From Haemophilus paracuniculus (GTDB taxonomy: Bacteria; Pseudomonadota; Gammaproteobacteria; Enterobacterales; Pasteurellaceae), in contig NZ_MUYA01000020.1 in assembly GCF_002015115.1 (NCBI RefSeq), positions 1 to 12,324 on the forward strand: a stretch of DNA of 12,324 nt, read 5' to 3'. The position numbers and the translations under genes are program-made. Positions 1-7,311 of this stretch are shown here, piece after piece (positions within the stretch are counted from its first letter, which is position 1; every line of letters begins with the position of its first letter). The notes under the pieces are model-generated. The model was not told where the DNA came from and made no database searches. It was given only the letters and a program-made list of their open reading frames with translations.

Positions 1-12
1 TTAATATACAAG
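1..12 (-). mobile_element. Probable outer tip of a second IS110-family element, running off the left edge
   Basis: Bases 1-17 are the exact reverse complement of 12050-12066, where an IS110-family element appears to begin. Read on the minus strand the sequence is GCCCCCT then TGTATATTAA. The proposed core CT lies at 12-11 and the element side occupies 10-1. This fits a second copy of the same element, oriented leftwards, with only its first bases inside the window. The match is short and partly overlaps a dispersed repeat (CCCCTTGTAT also occurs near 6510), so the call depends on sequence outside the window. Confidence 0.45.
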
Positions 13-36
13 GGGGCAATTTGTGTGATGTTCGTG

Positions 37-64
37 AAAATTTACTGAAATCCCACCGCTTGCA
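37..64 (-). repeat. Extended Apl-type DNA uptake signal sequence (USS)
   Basis: On the minus strand the core GCAAGCGGT (63-55) is followed by GGGATTT and then AAATTTT at the expected spacing, which is the full extended form of the Actinobacillus-type uptake signal. Other cores in the window are on the + strand at 1358, 3764, 7897, 8055, 8454, 10978, 11308 and 11552, and on the minus strand at 5842-5850 and 9606-9614. These sites mark DNA preferred for uptake by naturally competent Pasteurellaceae and are the best clue to the host lineage. Confidence 0.85.
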
Positions 65-100
65 AACCAAATATTGATAAACGCTCAATAGGGGGCAAAG

Positions 101-1327
101 ATGAAACGTGTATTTATTATGATGCTAGACTCTTTCGGTATTGGTTACACGGAAGATGCGGAAAAATTTGGCGATAAAGGCTCAAATACCCTTGGGCATA
201 TCGCTCAACGTTGTGCTGAGGGTAAGGCGGACGATCATCGCCGTTCAGGTCTGTTGAAACTGCCGAATATGAACCGTTTGGGTTTGGGCTTGGCGGCGAA
301 AGAGTCGTGCGGCGAATATCCAGCAGGTTTAGAGCAGGGCGTTGAATTGGCAGGCGGTTACTGCCACGCCAAAGAAATTTCATCGGGGAAAGATACCCCG
401 TCAGGACACTGGGAAGTGGCAGGCGTGCCTGTTTTATTCGATTGGGGCTATTTCCCTCAACACGAAAACAGCTTTCCGCAGGAATTGTTGGACAAAATCG
501 TGAAGCGTGCCAACCTCAAAGGTTATTTGGGGAATTGCCATTCATCAGGCACAGTGATCCTCGATAATCTCGGCGAAGAGCATATGCGTACGGGCTTGCC
601 GATTTTCTACACTTCGGCGGATTCGGTTTTCCAAATCGCTTGCCACGAGGAAACCTACGGCTTAGAAAATCTTTACGAACTCTGCCAAATCGTGCGTGAA
701 GAGTTAGAGGGCTACAACATCGGGCGTGTAATCGCTCGTCCATTCGTAGGGGCGAAAGCCGGCGAATTTAGCCGTACAGGTAACCGCAAAGATTATGCGG
801 TTGAGCCACCGTCAGCCACCGTGTTACAAAAATTAGTCGCCGAAAAAGGCGGCGAAGTGGTTTCCATCGGTAAAATCGCCGATATTTATGCTCACACGGG
901 CATTACGCGTAAAATCAAAGCGACAGGCTTGCCTGATTTGTTTGATCGTACCCTTGAAGAAGTGAAAGCGGCTGGGGATAACACCATTGTGTTTACCAAC
1001 TTTGTGAACTTCGATTCTGACTTCGGACACCGCCGTGATGTGGCAGGTTACGCCGACGCCCTTGAATACTGGGATAGCCGTTTGCCAGAGTTGCTTGCAT
1101 TGATCGAAGAAGATGATCTCTTGATCATCACCGCTGACCACGGCTGCGACCCAACCTGGCAAGGCACGGATCACACCCGTGAACACACGCCGATCCTGCT
1201 TTACGGCAAAAATGTGCCGAAACAGTCCTTCGGTCGCCGTGAAACCTTTGCCGATATTGGGCAAACCATTGCGAGCTACTTCGGGCTATCGCCAATGGAT
1301 TACGGCACATCAATTTTGAAATTCTAA
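101..1327 (+). CDS. deoB: Phosphopentomutase DeoB
   Basis: Interconverts ribose-1-phosphate or deoxyribose-1-phosphate with the 5-phosphate, feeding sugars released by nucleoside phosphorylases into central metabolism in the cytoplasm. The 408-aa length matches the E. coli enzyme (about 407 aa). Alkaline-phosphatase-superfamily metal ligands are visible: the N-terminal MLDSFGIG (Asp10), the KDTPSGHWE segment with the phospho-acceptor threonine near residue 99, and the C-terminal [19 protein letters not shown]. The ATG at 101 has a G-rich Shine-Dalgarno (AGGGGG) ending 5 bases upstream. That ribosome-binding site overlaps a sequence resembling the neighbouring IS110 target (TTGCCCCCTA on the minus strand). 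deoD follows after 94 bp and supplies the substrate, so the two probably work as a salvage unit. No defects were seen. Confidence 0.97.
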   Translation: MKRVFIMMLDSFGIGYTEDAEKFGDKGSNTLGHIAQRCAEGKADDHRRSGLLKLPNMNRLGLGLAAKESCGEYPAGLEQGVELAGGYCHAKEISSGKDTPSGHWEVAGVPVLFDWGYFPQHENSFPQELLDKIVKRANLKGYLGNCHSSGTVILDNLGEEHMRTGLPIFYTSADSVFQIACHEETYGLENLYELCQIVREELEGYNIGRVIARPFVGAKAGEFSRTGNRKDYAVEPPSATVLQKLVAEKGGEVVSIGKIADIYAHTGITRKIKATGLPDLFDRTLEEVKAAGDNTIVFTNFVNFDSDFGHRRDVAGYADALEYWDSRLPELLALIEEDDLLIITADHGCDPTWQGTDHTREHTPILLYGKNVPKQSFGRRETFADIGQTIASYFGLSPMDYGTSILKF

Positions 1328-1337
1328 AAAACGCAAA

Positions 1338-1356
1338 GGGGATAGATTCTATCCCC
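1338..1356 (+). terminator. Hairpin after deoB
   Basis: GGGGATAG and CTATCCCC form a perfect 8-bp stem around a 3-base loop, 10 bp past the deoB stop. There is no T-run, so it may be a weak terminator, a processing site or an mRNA-stabilising hairpin between deoB and deoD. Confidence 0.45.
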
Positions 1357-1357
1357 T

Positions 1358-1390
1358 ACAAGCGGTGCGATTATGCTAAAATTTCGCACC
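1358..1390 (+). repeat. Extended uptake signal with internal hairpin, upstream of deoD
   Basis: ACAAGCGGT (1358-1366) is followed at the usual spacing by an AAAATTT half. GGTGCGA (1364-1370) and TCGCACC (1384-1390) can pair as a 7-bp stem. An uptake signal that is also a hairpin between genes is a common arrangement in this family and could attenuate transcription between deoB and deoD. Confidence 0.6.
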
Positions 1391-1421
1391 TTTGAACCAA
1401 CCTATTTAAGAGGAAACCAAA

Positions 1422-2141
1422 ATGACTCCACATATTAACGCCCCAGCTGGTGCATTCGCTGATGTTGTGCTAATGCCGGGTGATCCGCTTCGTGCTAAAT
1501 ATATTGCGGAAACTTTCTTAGAGAACGCAGAACAAGTTACCGATGTGCGTAATATGTTCGGCTACACCGGCACTTACAAAGGTCGCCGCATTTCAGTAAT
1601 GGGGCACGGAATGGGTATCCCATCTTGCTCAATCTACGCCAAAGAGTTAATCACCGAATATGGCGTGAAAAAAATCATCCGTGTCGGCTCGTGCGGTGCG
1701 GTGCGTATGGACGTAAAAGTGCGTGATGTGATCATCGGCACAGGGGCTTGCACCGACTCAAAAGTGAACCGTATCCGTTTCAAAGATAACGACTTCGCGG
1801 CGATTGCCGACTTCGATATGACCCTCGCCGCCGTGCAAGCCGCCAAACAAAAAGGCGTGCCAGTGCGTGTGGGGAATATCTTCTCGGCAGACTTGTTCTA
1901 CACCCCTGATGTGGAAATGTTCGATGTAATGGAAAAATACGGCATCTTAGGCGTGGAAATGGAAGCCGCAGGCATCTACGGCGTTGCCGCTGAGTTTGGG
2001 GCGAAAGCCTTAACCATCTGCACCGTGTCAGACCACATCCGCACCCACGAACAAACCACCCCAGAAGAACGCCAACTCACCTTCAACGATATGATTGAAA
2101 TTGCGTTGGAATCCGTGTTGATCGGCGATCAGCAAGGCTAA
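1422..2141 (+). CDS. deoD: Purine nucleoside phosphorylase DeoD (hexameric type)
   Basis: Phosphorolyses purine (deoxy)ribonucleosides to free base plus (deoxy)ribose-1-phosphate, the substrate of DeoB next door. At 239 aa it matches the E. coli enzyme in length and numbering. His4, Gly20 and Arg24 (in MPGDPLR), the RVGSCGA phosphate-binding loop, the VEMEAAG ribose-binding motif near residue 180 and the catalytic Asp in TVSDHIR near 204 are all present. The start is supported by AAGAGGAAACC just upstream of the ATG. The gene ends directly against a CAAGGGG repeat and a strong terminator. No defects were seen. Confidence 0.97.
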   Translation: MTPHINAPAGAFADVVLMPGDPLRAKYIAETFLENAEQVTDVRNMFGYTGTYKGRRISVMGHGMGIPSCSIYAKELITEYGVKKIIRVGSCGAVRMDVKVRDVIIGTGACTDSKVNRIRFKDNDFAAIADFDMTLAAVQAAKQKGVPVRVGNIFSADLFYTPDVEMFDVMEKYGILGVEMEAAGIYGVAAEFGAKALTICTVSDHIRTHEQTTPEERQLTFNDMIEIALESVLIGDQQG

Positions 2142-2159
2142 CAAGGGGTAGGATAAATG

Positions 2160-2189
2160 AAAAAACGGTTGGATTTCCAACCGTTTTTT
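2160..2189. terminator. Bidirectional rho-independent terminator between convergent deoD and the AAA+ gene
   Basis: A perfect 13-bp inverted repeat (AAAAAACGGTTGG / CCAACCGTTTTTT) surrounds a 4-base loop. The stem carries a T6 run at its 3' side on both strands, so it can stop deoBD transcripts and those of the convergent operon that ends at 2203. Confidence 0.93.
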
Positions 2190-2202
2190 ATTAAATTGCT
2201 AT

Positions 2203-5087
2203 TTAAAAGAAATTGAAAGGATGTTTCCGAATAGAATTCGAAGTAGCATTTGCCTTATCAACTACCTTTTGTGCAACTTGTGAAACTGCATTTGTCGCTA
2301 AGTGGGCAGCTGGCGAAGTTTTAGATGCTTCTTTATATGCTTTTTTAGCAAGTGATTTTTTAAAACTTTCAGGATTTCTATAAGCCAGATGGATCTCGTG
2401 CGGCAACATATTGACAGTATTTACCAATGTTTTTAATACAATGCTTTCCATATCATCAGCTAAGAGATATTTCACTTTAACAGAGGTATAGCTATTTTGA
2501 GCCAGCACTTTTCTTACCTCAATATCTGGGTGATTAGCTAAAAAGATTTCTTCTTCGGTTGATAATCCTCTTTGACTTGCCAGTTTCATAAAATCTGTAT
2601 TGTTCACAAATTTTGTTATTTGCTGGTTGATTATTTCTTGCATTCCATCTTTTGAAGGATATTTATCCCAGAAAAATCCTTTTCTTGGTAAGACATTAAA
2701 AATCTTACCCGTACTTTGAAGCTCAGTTCTAATGTTTGAGCTGATTGCTTGATTGCAGTAGAGAATTGAACCCAAGCGAGGATCTTCTTTCAGGATATTT
2801 TGAATTTCTTCGCTTAAATTATCCCGTTGAGCGATAATTTTATTGATTTCCAATTCATCTTTTTGAATGATTTTACGGATTAAATCTTCATTGAGATTTT
2901 TATTTTCAGCGAGGCGTTGTCTTACGGATAAATCACTATCATTCGCTAGTTTTTCCTGAATTTTAACCGCTAGATTTGGATTTTTTGATAACTCACTGCG
3001 AATTTGTGGGTCGCTGTCGTTTGCAAATTTTTCTTGGCGTTCGATATTCATTGCATTATTCACAAAGAGTAGGCTTTTCACTTTGTAATCTTTTTGAGCT
3101 AATAAATAATCAAACAGCTCTTCCGAAATATGCGGATTTTTCGCAATTTGTTGCTGAATTGAGTGGGTTAATTCAATCGCTTTTAAATCGCTGGTTTTAA
3201 CGGTGGATAAATCTTGATGCGTAAAGAGGTTTTCAATCTTCCCATTATCTTTCTTAAAGATATTTAACGCCAACCCTAATGAAACATTCGGGTGTTTTGA
3301 AATGGCGGTTAAAATCTCTTCATTATATAAAGGGTGTCCTTTTTCAAGTGAAATTTGTTCATCTAATAATTTGGTTGAACAATTTGGATTATTAAATACT
3401 GCTTTACGCACTTCGAGTTTTTCATCTTTGGCAAGGTCGGCTAAAATATCTTCGGTAACATCGTCCGATTCGGCGACTTTAATTCGCTCTAAATAGTTCG
3501 GGTCTTTCGCCATTTTAATCATTTGAGCAATACTTAATCCGTCCTCTTGTGAGGCTGGGGTTAAATAAAGTTCCTCAAATTTTTTCTCATATTCGCCCAC
3601 TTTATCTTTCATTGTTTTGCGTAATGGGGTGGTATTTTTAATCGCTTGTTTTAATAATTCACCTGTTACCGCTGAATTTTTTAGAAAGGCATTTTTAACC
3701 CCGTCATAAACCGCATTTTCAATATCCGCACCTGAATAATCTCGGCATAATTGAGCCAGCTCTGCAAGCGGTAGATTTTCGCTATTTTTGTTCGCTTTTT
3801 TGAGATGAATTTCTAAAATTTGGCGGCGTTCTTTGGTGTTGGGGAAACCGACATAGAAAATTTCATCAAATCGCCCTTTGCGTAATAATTCGGGCGGTAA
3901 GGCGGTAATATCGTTGGCGGTGGCAACGATGAAAACCGGTTTGGTTTTTTCTTGCATCCAGGTTAAAAAATAGCCGAGCAGGCGAGAACTCACTTCGCTG
4001 GCGTTGTTGCCCGACATTCCCACAAAGGCTTTTTCCAGCTCATCAACCCACAGCACGCAAGGGCTGATGGATTCCGCCATTGCGAGGGCTTTTCGCATAT
4101 TGGTTTCACTTTCGCCCACATATTTGCCGAGCAACGAGCCAATATCAAGGCGTAGCAATGGTTGTTGGAACAGTTGGGAAGCGGCTTTGGCGGTCAGGGA
4201 TTTTCCGCAGCCGGGCATTCCTGCAATCAGCGTTCCTTTTGGGGCTTTTACGCCGAAGGCTCGGGCTTCTTCCAAGCAGTTGAGAATTTCACTTTGTTCA
4301 TTCAGCCATTTTTTCAGATTTTCCAAACCGCCAATATCGTCAATTTTGCTATCGACTTTCACCATTTCCAACACGCCACTTTTGGCAATAATTTGCTCTT
4401 TTTGGCGTTGAATTTCCTCGAAAATCAATTCGCTCTGTTTTTCATCTTGTTCGTTAATCTGTTCAAATTTATTTTGAATCAATTTTAACACTTTTTGGAT
4501 TTCTAATTCATTTAAACCCGATAAAGAAGTGGCAAGTCTAGCGGTCAGTTTTTCTGAAATTTCGCCCGCTTGTTGCTGAATTAAGGCTTTAATTTCCGCC
4601 TCTTGTGGCAGGGGCATTTCTAATAAGGTGATGTAAGGCTCAATATCTACGGGCATATAAACCTCAGCGGATTGTAAAATAATCACACAAGGTTCATTGG
4701 GGTTAATTTGATTATAGCGTTCCACCTTTTCAATTAAATATTGTAAACGGCTAATCGCAAGGGGATTATGCTCTAAGGCGAGTTTGGCATTTTTAATTAA
4801 AATCAGGCTGTTTTCTAAATCTTCATCATAAAGTTCTTGTAAAGATTGTTCGAGTTTACCGTGATTTTCTTTAATCAGACTTTTATTATTAAAATCGACT
4901 TTGCCTTGGGCGAGATTATATTCGGCGATATTAAGATTGAAGTGTTGAGCGATTTGCTCAATTAAGCGGTCGGCACGGGCGACTTCGGCGGTGTGAAGAT
5001 AAAAAGTAGAATAATTTGCTTTAATATAAGAAATAATTTTCTCAATTAAGCTATTATTGTTTGTTTGTTTGTTTGTTTGTTTAGCAT
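2203..5087 (-). CDS. Phase-variable Ycf46-like AAA+ ATPase with C-terminal LRV/HEAT-like repeats, in the OFF phase here
   Basis: Positions 5121 to 2203 on the minus strand are open in one frame. The first in-frame GTG (4725) would give 840 aa but has no convincing ribosome-binding site and cuts off about 120 coding residues. The ATG at 5087 has AAGGA seven bases upstream but is out of frame, giving 13 codons and a stop at 5048-5046. One more AAAC unit in 5057-5082 would give 962 aa. Numbered from the GTG, Walker A is GMPGCGKS (169-176), Walker B CVLWVDE (223-229), sensor 1 ATAND (269-273) and the arginine-finger region LLRKGRFDE (280-288). Together with [12 protein letters not shown] this resembles Ycf46-type AAA proteins. 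From about residue 420 there are repeated units such as [14 protein letters not shown] and [14 protein letters not shown], like LRV repeats. It ends HPFNFF, like its operon partner. Cellular role unknown. Confidence 0.85.
5057..5082 (-). repeat. AAAC/GTTT tetranucleotide tract (phase-variation switch)
   Basis: Six perfect GTTT units (5059-5082) preceded by TT make a 26-bp uninterrupted tetranucleotide tract. It begins 2 bp inside the coding sequence that starts at ATG 5087. Slippage by 4 bp shifts the downstream frame. In the present length the ATG reads into a stop after 13 codons; plus one or minus two units restores the long ATPase frame. The third phase also hits a stop just past the tract. 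Coding tetranucleotide tracts near start codons are the classic phase-variation mechanism of Haemophilus and relatives. Confidence 0.93.
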
Positions 5088-5101
5088 AATTGTATCCTTT
5101 T

Positions 5102-6397
5102 TTAGAACCAGTTAAATGGATTTAATTTACTTTCTTTTACCGCAGTCCAAGCCTTTTTTGCCACTTCAACAGTTTTGGAAGCGACTTTTTTAACGGTATC
5201 AGCAACGGTGTCAATGACTTTATCCGCAACTTTCTTGGCGACTTCAACCACTGGCTTAACGACTTTATCGCTAACGACTTTTCCACATAAATCACCAACG
5301 ACTGCCCCAACTTGTCCGCCGATTGCGGCAGCCGCAGGATTAATCAATGCACCAACGGTTGTACCCAGCCATTGACCTGCTTTTGCCCCTGCTTTTCTAC
5401 ACCACAATTCCGCCCCTTTTTCCACTTTGGTGGCGAGTTTTGCAGTGGCGAATTTGGCTTTTTCGGCAACCACATCAACGCTCTTTTTCAAACCACGTTC
5501 AACTTGGTCGAAAATCCGCACATCATTCCACCCTTCGGCAATATTCAAGGTCAGATTTTGCACTTTATCGAGGAAAGTTCGGGTGCGTTCAATCCCTTTC
5601 TCAACGGCTTCCACCCCGTCAAACACGCCTTTCAGCCAACCTTTTTTGGCGGAAACCACCATACCGCCCGACACGGCAACCTGCACCCCTTTATTTTCGG
5701 TACTTTCCACCGCCCCACGGATGATTTTGGTCAGCTCTTCGGCACGAGAAAGATTTTCCTGCCCCATTGCCGCTTTCCACAAACGCGAGCCAATCGACTT
5801 CGCCCCATACCACGCCAAATTCAAATTGGCGTTCATTTCCGACCGCTTGCTGATGTGGCGAGCCAAATCCAACCCTTTTTGCACCGTTTCGACAGGGTTT
5901 AAATCCATCGCCGTGCCTGTGTAGAGTTCGGTAAAGGCCTGGTTTGCCTTGTTCAGCCCCTCATCAATCCCTTGGGCAATCTCATCGGCGGACAGATTTT
6001 CCGCTTTCGCCACCGCTTCGATTTTTTTATTCAAAAAATTCGCCAGCGTTTTGCCTGCGTTGAGGTGCTTTTCCACCGCCACTTGGTTCGCCACCAAGGC
6101 TTCCACCGTACCGATAATGGTATGAGCGGTGTCGATTTTTTCCTGCTCGTCCGCCCAAATTTCAGGGTAACGAGAAAAACGCCCAATCAGCCAAGTGTCA
6201 ATCGCCTGCGAACGCCCATTTTGCAAATAATCATCCACGAAATCATTGACGGTTCTCGCGGTATTAACCGCCCCATTTTCCCCATCAAATAATACCGCTT
6301 CCGCCTGCTCGGTCAATTGCTGCTGAAAGGCTTCCGACCGCAATGGCTCATACAGCTCAACAATTTGAGCCTCTTCAATTTCCACGTTTTCACGCAT
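5102..6397 (-). CDS. Protein of unknown function with glycine-zipper segment and PFNWF tail, partner of the AAA+ ATPase
   Basis: I do not recognise the family of this 431-aa protein. The start is supported by AGAGGA seven to eight bases before the ATG. There is no signal peptide. The N-terminal two thirds is acidic and helical-looking. Residues about 341-374 are rich in spaced Gly and Ala (GTTVGALINPAAAAIGG, GAVVG), a glycine-zipper-like stretch that could insert in or lie on a membrane. Residues about 374-424 form a Val/Ala/Lys amphipathic helix with repeated VAKK and VADK motifs. The last residues are NPFNWF, nearly the same ending as the downstream ATPase (HPFNFF), which starts 14 bp later. 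The shared operon and tail suggest a common complex or targeting route. A pore-forming or membrane-remodelling role would be speculation. Confidence 0.85.
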   Translation of the reverse strand: MRENVEIEEAQIVELYEPLRSEAFQQQLTEQAEAVLFDGENGAVNTARTVNDFVDDYLQNGRSQAIDTWLIGRFSRYPEIWADEQEKIDTAHTIIGTVEALVANQVAVEKHLNAGKTLANFLNKKIEAVAKAENLSADEIAQGIDEGLNKANQAFTELYTGTAMDLNPVETVQKGLDLARHISKRSEMNANLNLAWYGAKSIGSRLWKAAMGQENLSRAEELTKIIRGAVESTENKGVQVAVSGGMVVSAKKGWLKGVFDGVEAVEKGIERTRTFLDKVQNLTLNIAEGWNDVRIFDQVERGLKKSVDVVAEKAKFATAKLATKVEKGAELWCRKAGAKAGQWLGTTVGALINPAAAAIGGQVGAVVGDLCGKVVSDKVVKPVVEVAKKVADKVIDTVADTVKKVASKTVEVAKKAWTAVKESKLNPFNWF

Positions 6398-6441
6398 TTT
6401 CGTTTCCTCTTTTGGTTAAAAAATAGGTTATCAACGGGGGC

Positions 6442-6474
6442 ATTATACACCTCCGTGCGACATCTCAGGTCGCA
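6442..6474 (-). promoter_or_regulatory. Candidate promoter and operator of the unknown-protein/AAA+ operon
   Basis: On the minus strand a perfect TATAAT (6447-6442) lies 44 bp before the start codon at 6397. The -35 position is poor (ACCTGA at 17-bp spacing). A palindrome, TGCGAC-7-GTCGCA (6474-6456), covers that region and could be an operator for a regulator. The Pribnow match is strong; the rest is inference. Confidence 0.5.
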
Positions 6475-6481
6475 TTGAATT

Positions 6482-6517
6482 GGGTTTTAAAAAATTTTTG
6501 GAATCCTACCCCTTGTA
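6482..6517 (-). repeat. USS-like CAAGGGG element, orphan copy
   Basis: Minus strand reads TACAAGGGGTAGGATTCC followed by an A/T-rich half. It has the layout of the uptake signal with G instead of C in the core, and matches the copies at the ends of ampD, deoD, rapA and rluA. Unlike those it is not beside a stop codon. Confidence 0.5.
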
Positions 6518-6520
6518 TTT

Positions 6521-6689
6521 AGTCGCCAGCGTGGCGACTCTACGGTAGTAATGCCACGCTGGCGGTTATTTGGCATTGATTTTTGCCCCTTCGGTCTCGC
6601 TCTGCTCGACCACTATCGTAGGGACGCCACGCTGGCGTCCGTCCAGTAATTGATTATAAACATTGGGACGCAAGCATTGCGTCCCTACG
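6521..6689. repeat. Cluster of REP/BIME-like palindromes
   Basis: Three tight hairpins occur: AGTCGCCA-GCG-TGGCGACT (6521-6539), GGACGCCA-CGC-TGGCGTCC (6622-6640) and GGGACGCAA-GCA-TTGCGTCCC (6665-6685). The last two sit inside an 11-bp outer inverted repeat, CGTAGGGACGC (6617-6627) and GCGTCCCTACG (6679-6689), giving a 73-bp mosaic like two REP units facing each other. A further copy of GCCACGCTGGC lies at 6553-6563. No open frame fits here. This accounts for most of the 342-bp gap between ampD and the unknown-protein gene. Confidence 0.7.
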
Positions 6690-6711
6690 GCTAGTTTTCC
6701 TTGTGTAGCAG

Positions 6712-6751
6712 GGGGTAGGGGGCAAAAATTTTCGAAATCCTACCCCTTGCA
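6712..6751 (-). repeat. USS-like CAAGGGG element overlapping the ampD stop; candidate IS110 target
   Basis: Minus strand: TGCAAGGGGTAGGATTTCG, then AAAATTTTT, then GCCCCCTACCCC. GGGGTAGG and CCTACCCC can pair. The first bases encode the last residues and stop of ampD (Cys-Lys-Gly-stop). The distal half, TTGCCCCCTAC (6725-6715), is the sequence predicted as target from the bridge-RNA guides at the right end of the window. Confidence 0.65.
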
Positions 6752-7294
6752 AAGCAACGCGTGGTAGTGATCCCATTCAAAGTATTGCCCTGGGTCGATT
6801 TTACGTTCGGGGGCGATGTGGTTATGCCCTGCAATCCGTTCGTTGGTAATTTTCGGATAGGCTTGTTGGATCGCTTTGGTAAGGTGGGCGAGGGTTTGGT
6901 ATTGTGCCTCGGTAAAAGGTTGATTATTACTGCCCTCTAACTCGATCCCGATCGAAAATTCGTTGCATTTTTCCCGTCCGTCAAAGCAAGAAACGCCCGC
7001 GTGCCACGCCATTTCATCAAAATTCACATATTGGGTAACTTCGCCCTTGCGGTTGATTAAGCAGTGGGCGGAAACTCGCAGATCCTTAATTTCTTCAAAA
7101 TAGGGGTGTTCCGTTGGGTCGAGCGAGCCTTGAAAAAAGCGGTCGATAAAATCCCCGCCAAACTGTTCGGGCGGCAGGCTGATGTAGTGGATTACGAGCA
7201 GGGAAATATCCTTTGGATCAGGGCGTTGGCTGAAATGGGGGGAAATTACCCGTTTTTGGTTGCAAAGCCAACCGTTCTCAATGGTGAACTTCAT
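6740..7294 (-). CDS. ampD: 1,6-anhydro-N-acetylmuramyl-L-alanine amidase AmpD
   Basis: Cytoplasmic zinc amidase of peptidoglycan recycling; it cleaves the anhydro-MurNAc-peptide and so removes the AmpR inducer in species that have ampC. The start is ATG 7294 (MKFTIENGWL), not the upstream ATG at 7339, because AGAGGT lies just upstream and the resulting 184 aa match the family (E. coli 183). Zinc ligands His36 (VIHYISLPP), His157 and Asp167 (GHNHIAPERKIDPG) have the spacing seen in Citrobacter and E. coli AmpD, and Lys165 is present. The gene is divergent from rlmJ with 55 bp between starts. Its final three codons and stop lie in a dispersed CAAGGGG repeat, so the C-terminus (CKG) may be repeat-derived. 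Confidence 0.95.
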   Translation of the reverse strand: MKFTIENGWLCNQKRVISPHFSQRPDPKDISLLVIHYISLPPEQFGGDFIDRFFQGSLDPTEHPYFEEIKDLRVSAHCLINRKGEVTQYVNFDEMAWHAGVSCFDGREKCNEFSIGIELEGSNNQPFTEAQYQTLAHLTKAIQQAYPKITNERIAGHNHIAPERKIDPGQYFEWDHYHALLCKG

Positions 7295-7311
7295 TCTTTT
7301 ACCTCTAACTA

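Noticed and set aside
833..1264. 143-codon frame opposite deoB
   Set aside because: Antisense shadow of a conserved enzyme gene, with no start signal or motifs.
2203..4725. GTG 4725 as the real start of the AAA+ ATPase
   Set aside because: No convincing Shine-Dalgarno. The frame stays open and protein-like for about 120 more codons, up to a repeat tract preceded by a well-placed ATG and ribosome-binding site.
2203..5087. AAA+ gene as a dead pseudogene
   Set aside because: The only disruption is at a perfect tetranucleotide tract; the rest of the 2.9-kb frame and all ATPase motifs are intact, which fits a reversible OFF state better than decay.
5312..5902. Overlapping open frames (up to 196 codons) opposite the unknown protein gene
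   Set aside because: They are antisense to a gene with a good ribosome-binding site and coherent protein features, and look like low-complexity shadows rich in Phe, Pro and His.
6521..6689. CRISPR-like repeat cluster
   Set aside because: The palindromes differ in length and orientation and are irregularly spaced, with no constant repeat/spacer unit and no cas genes.
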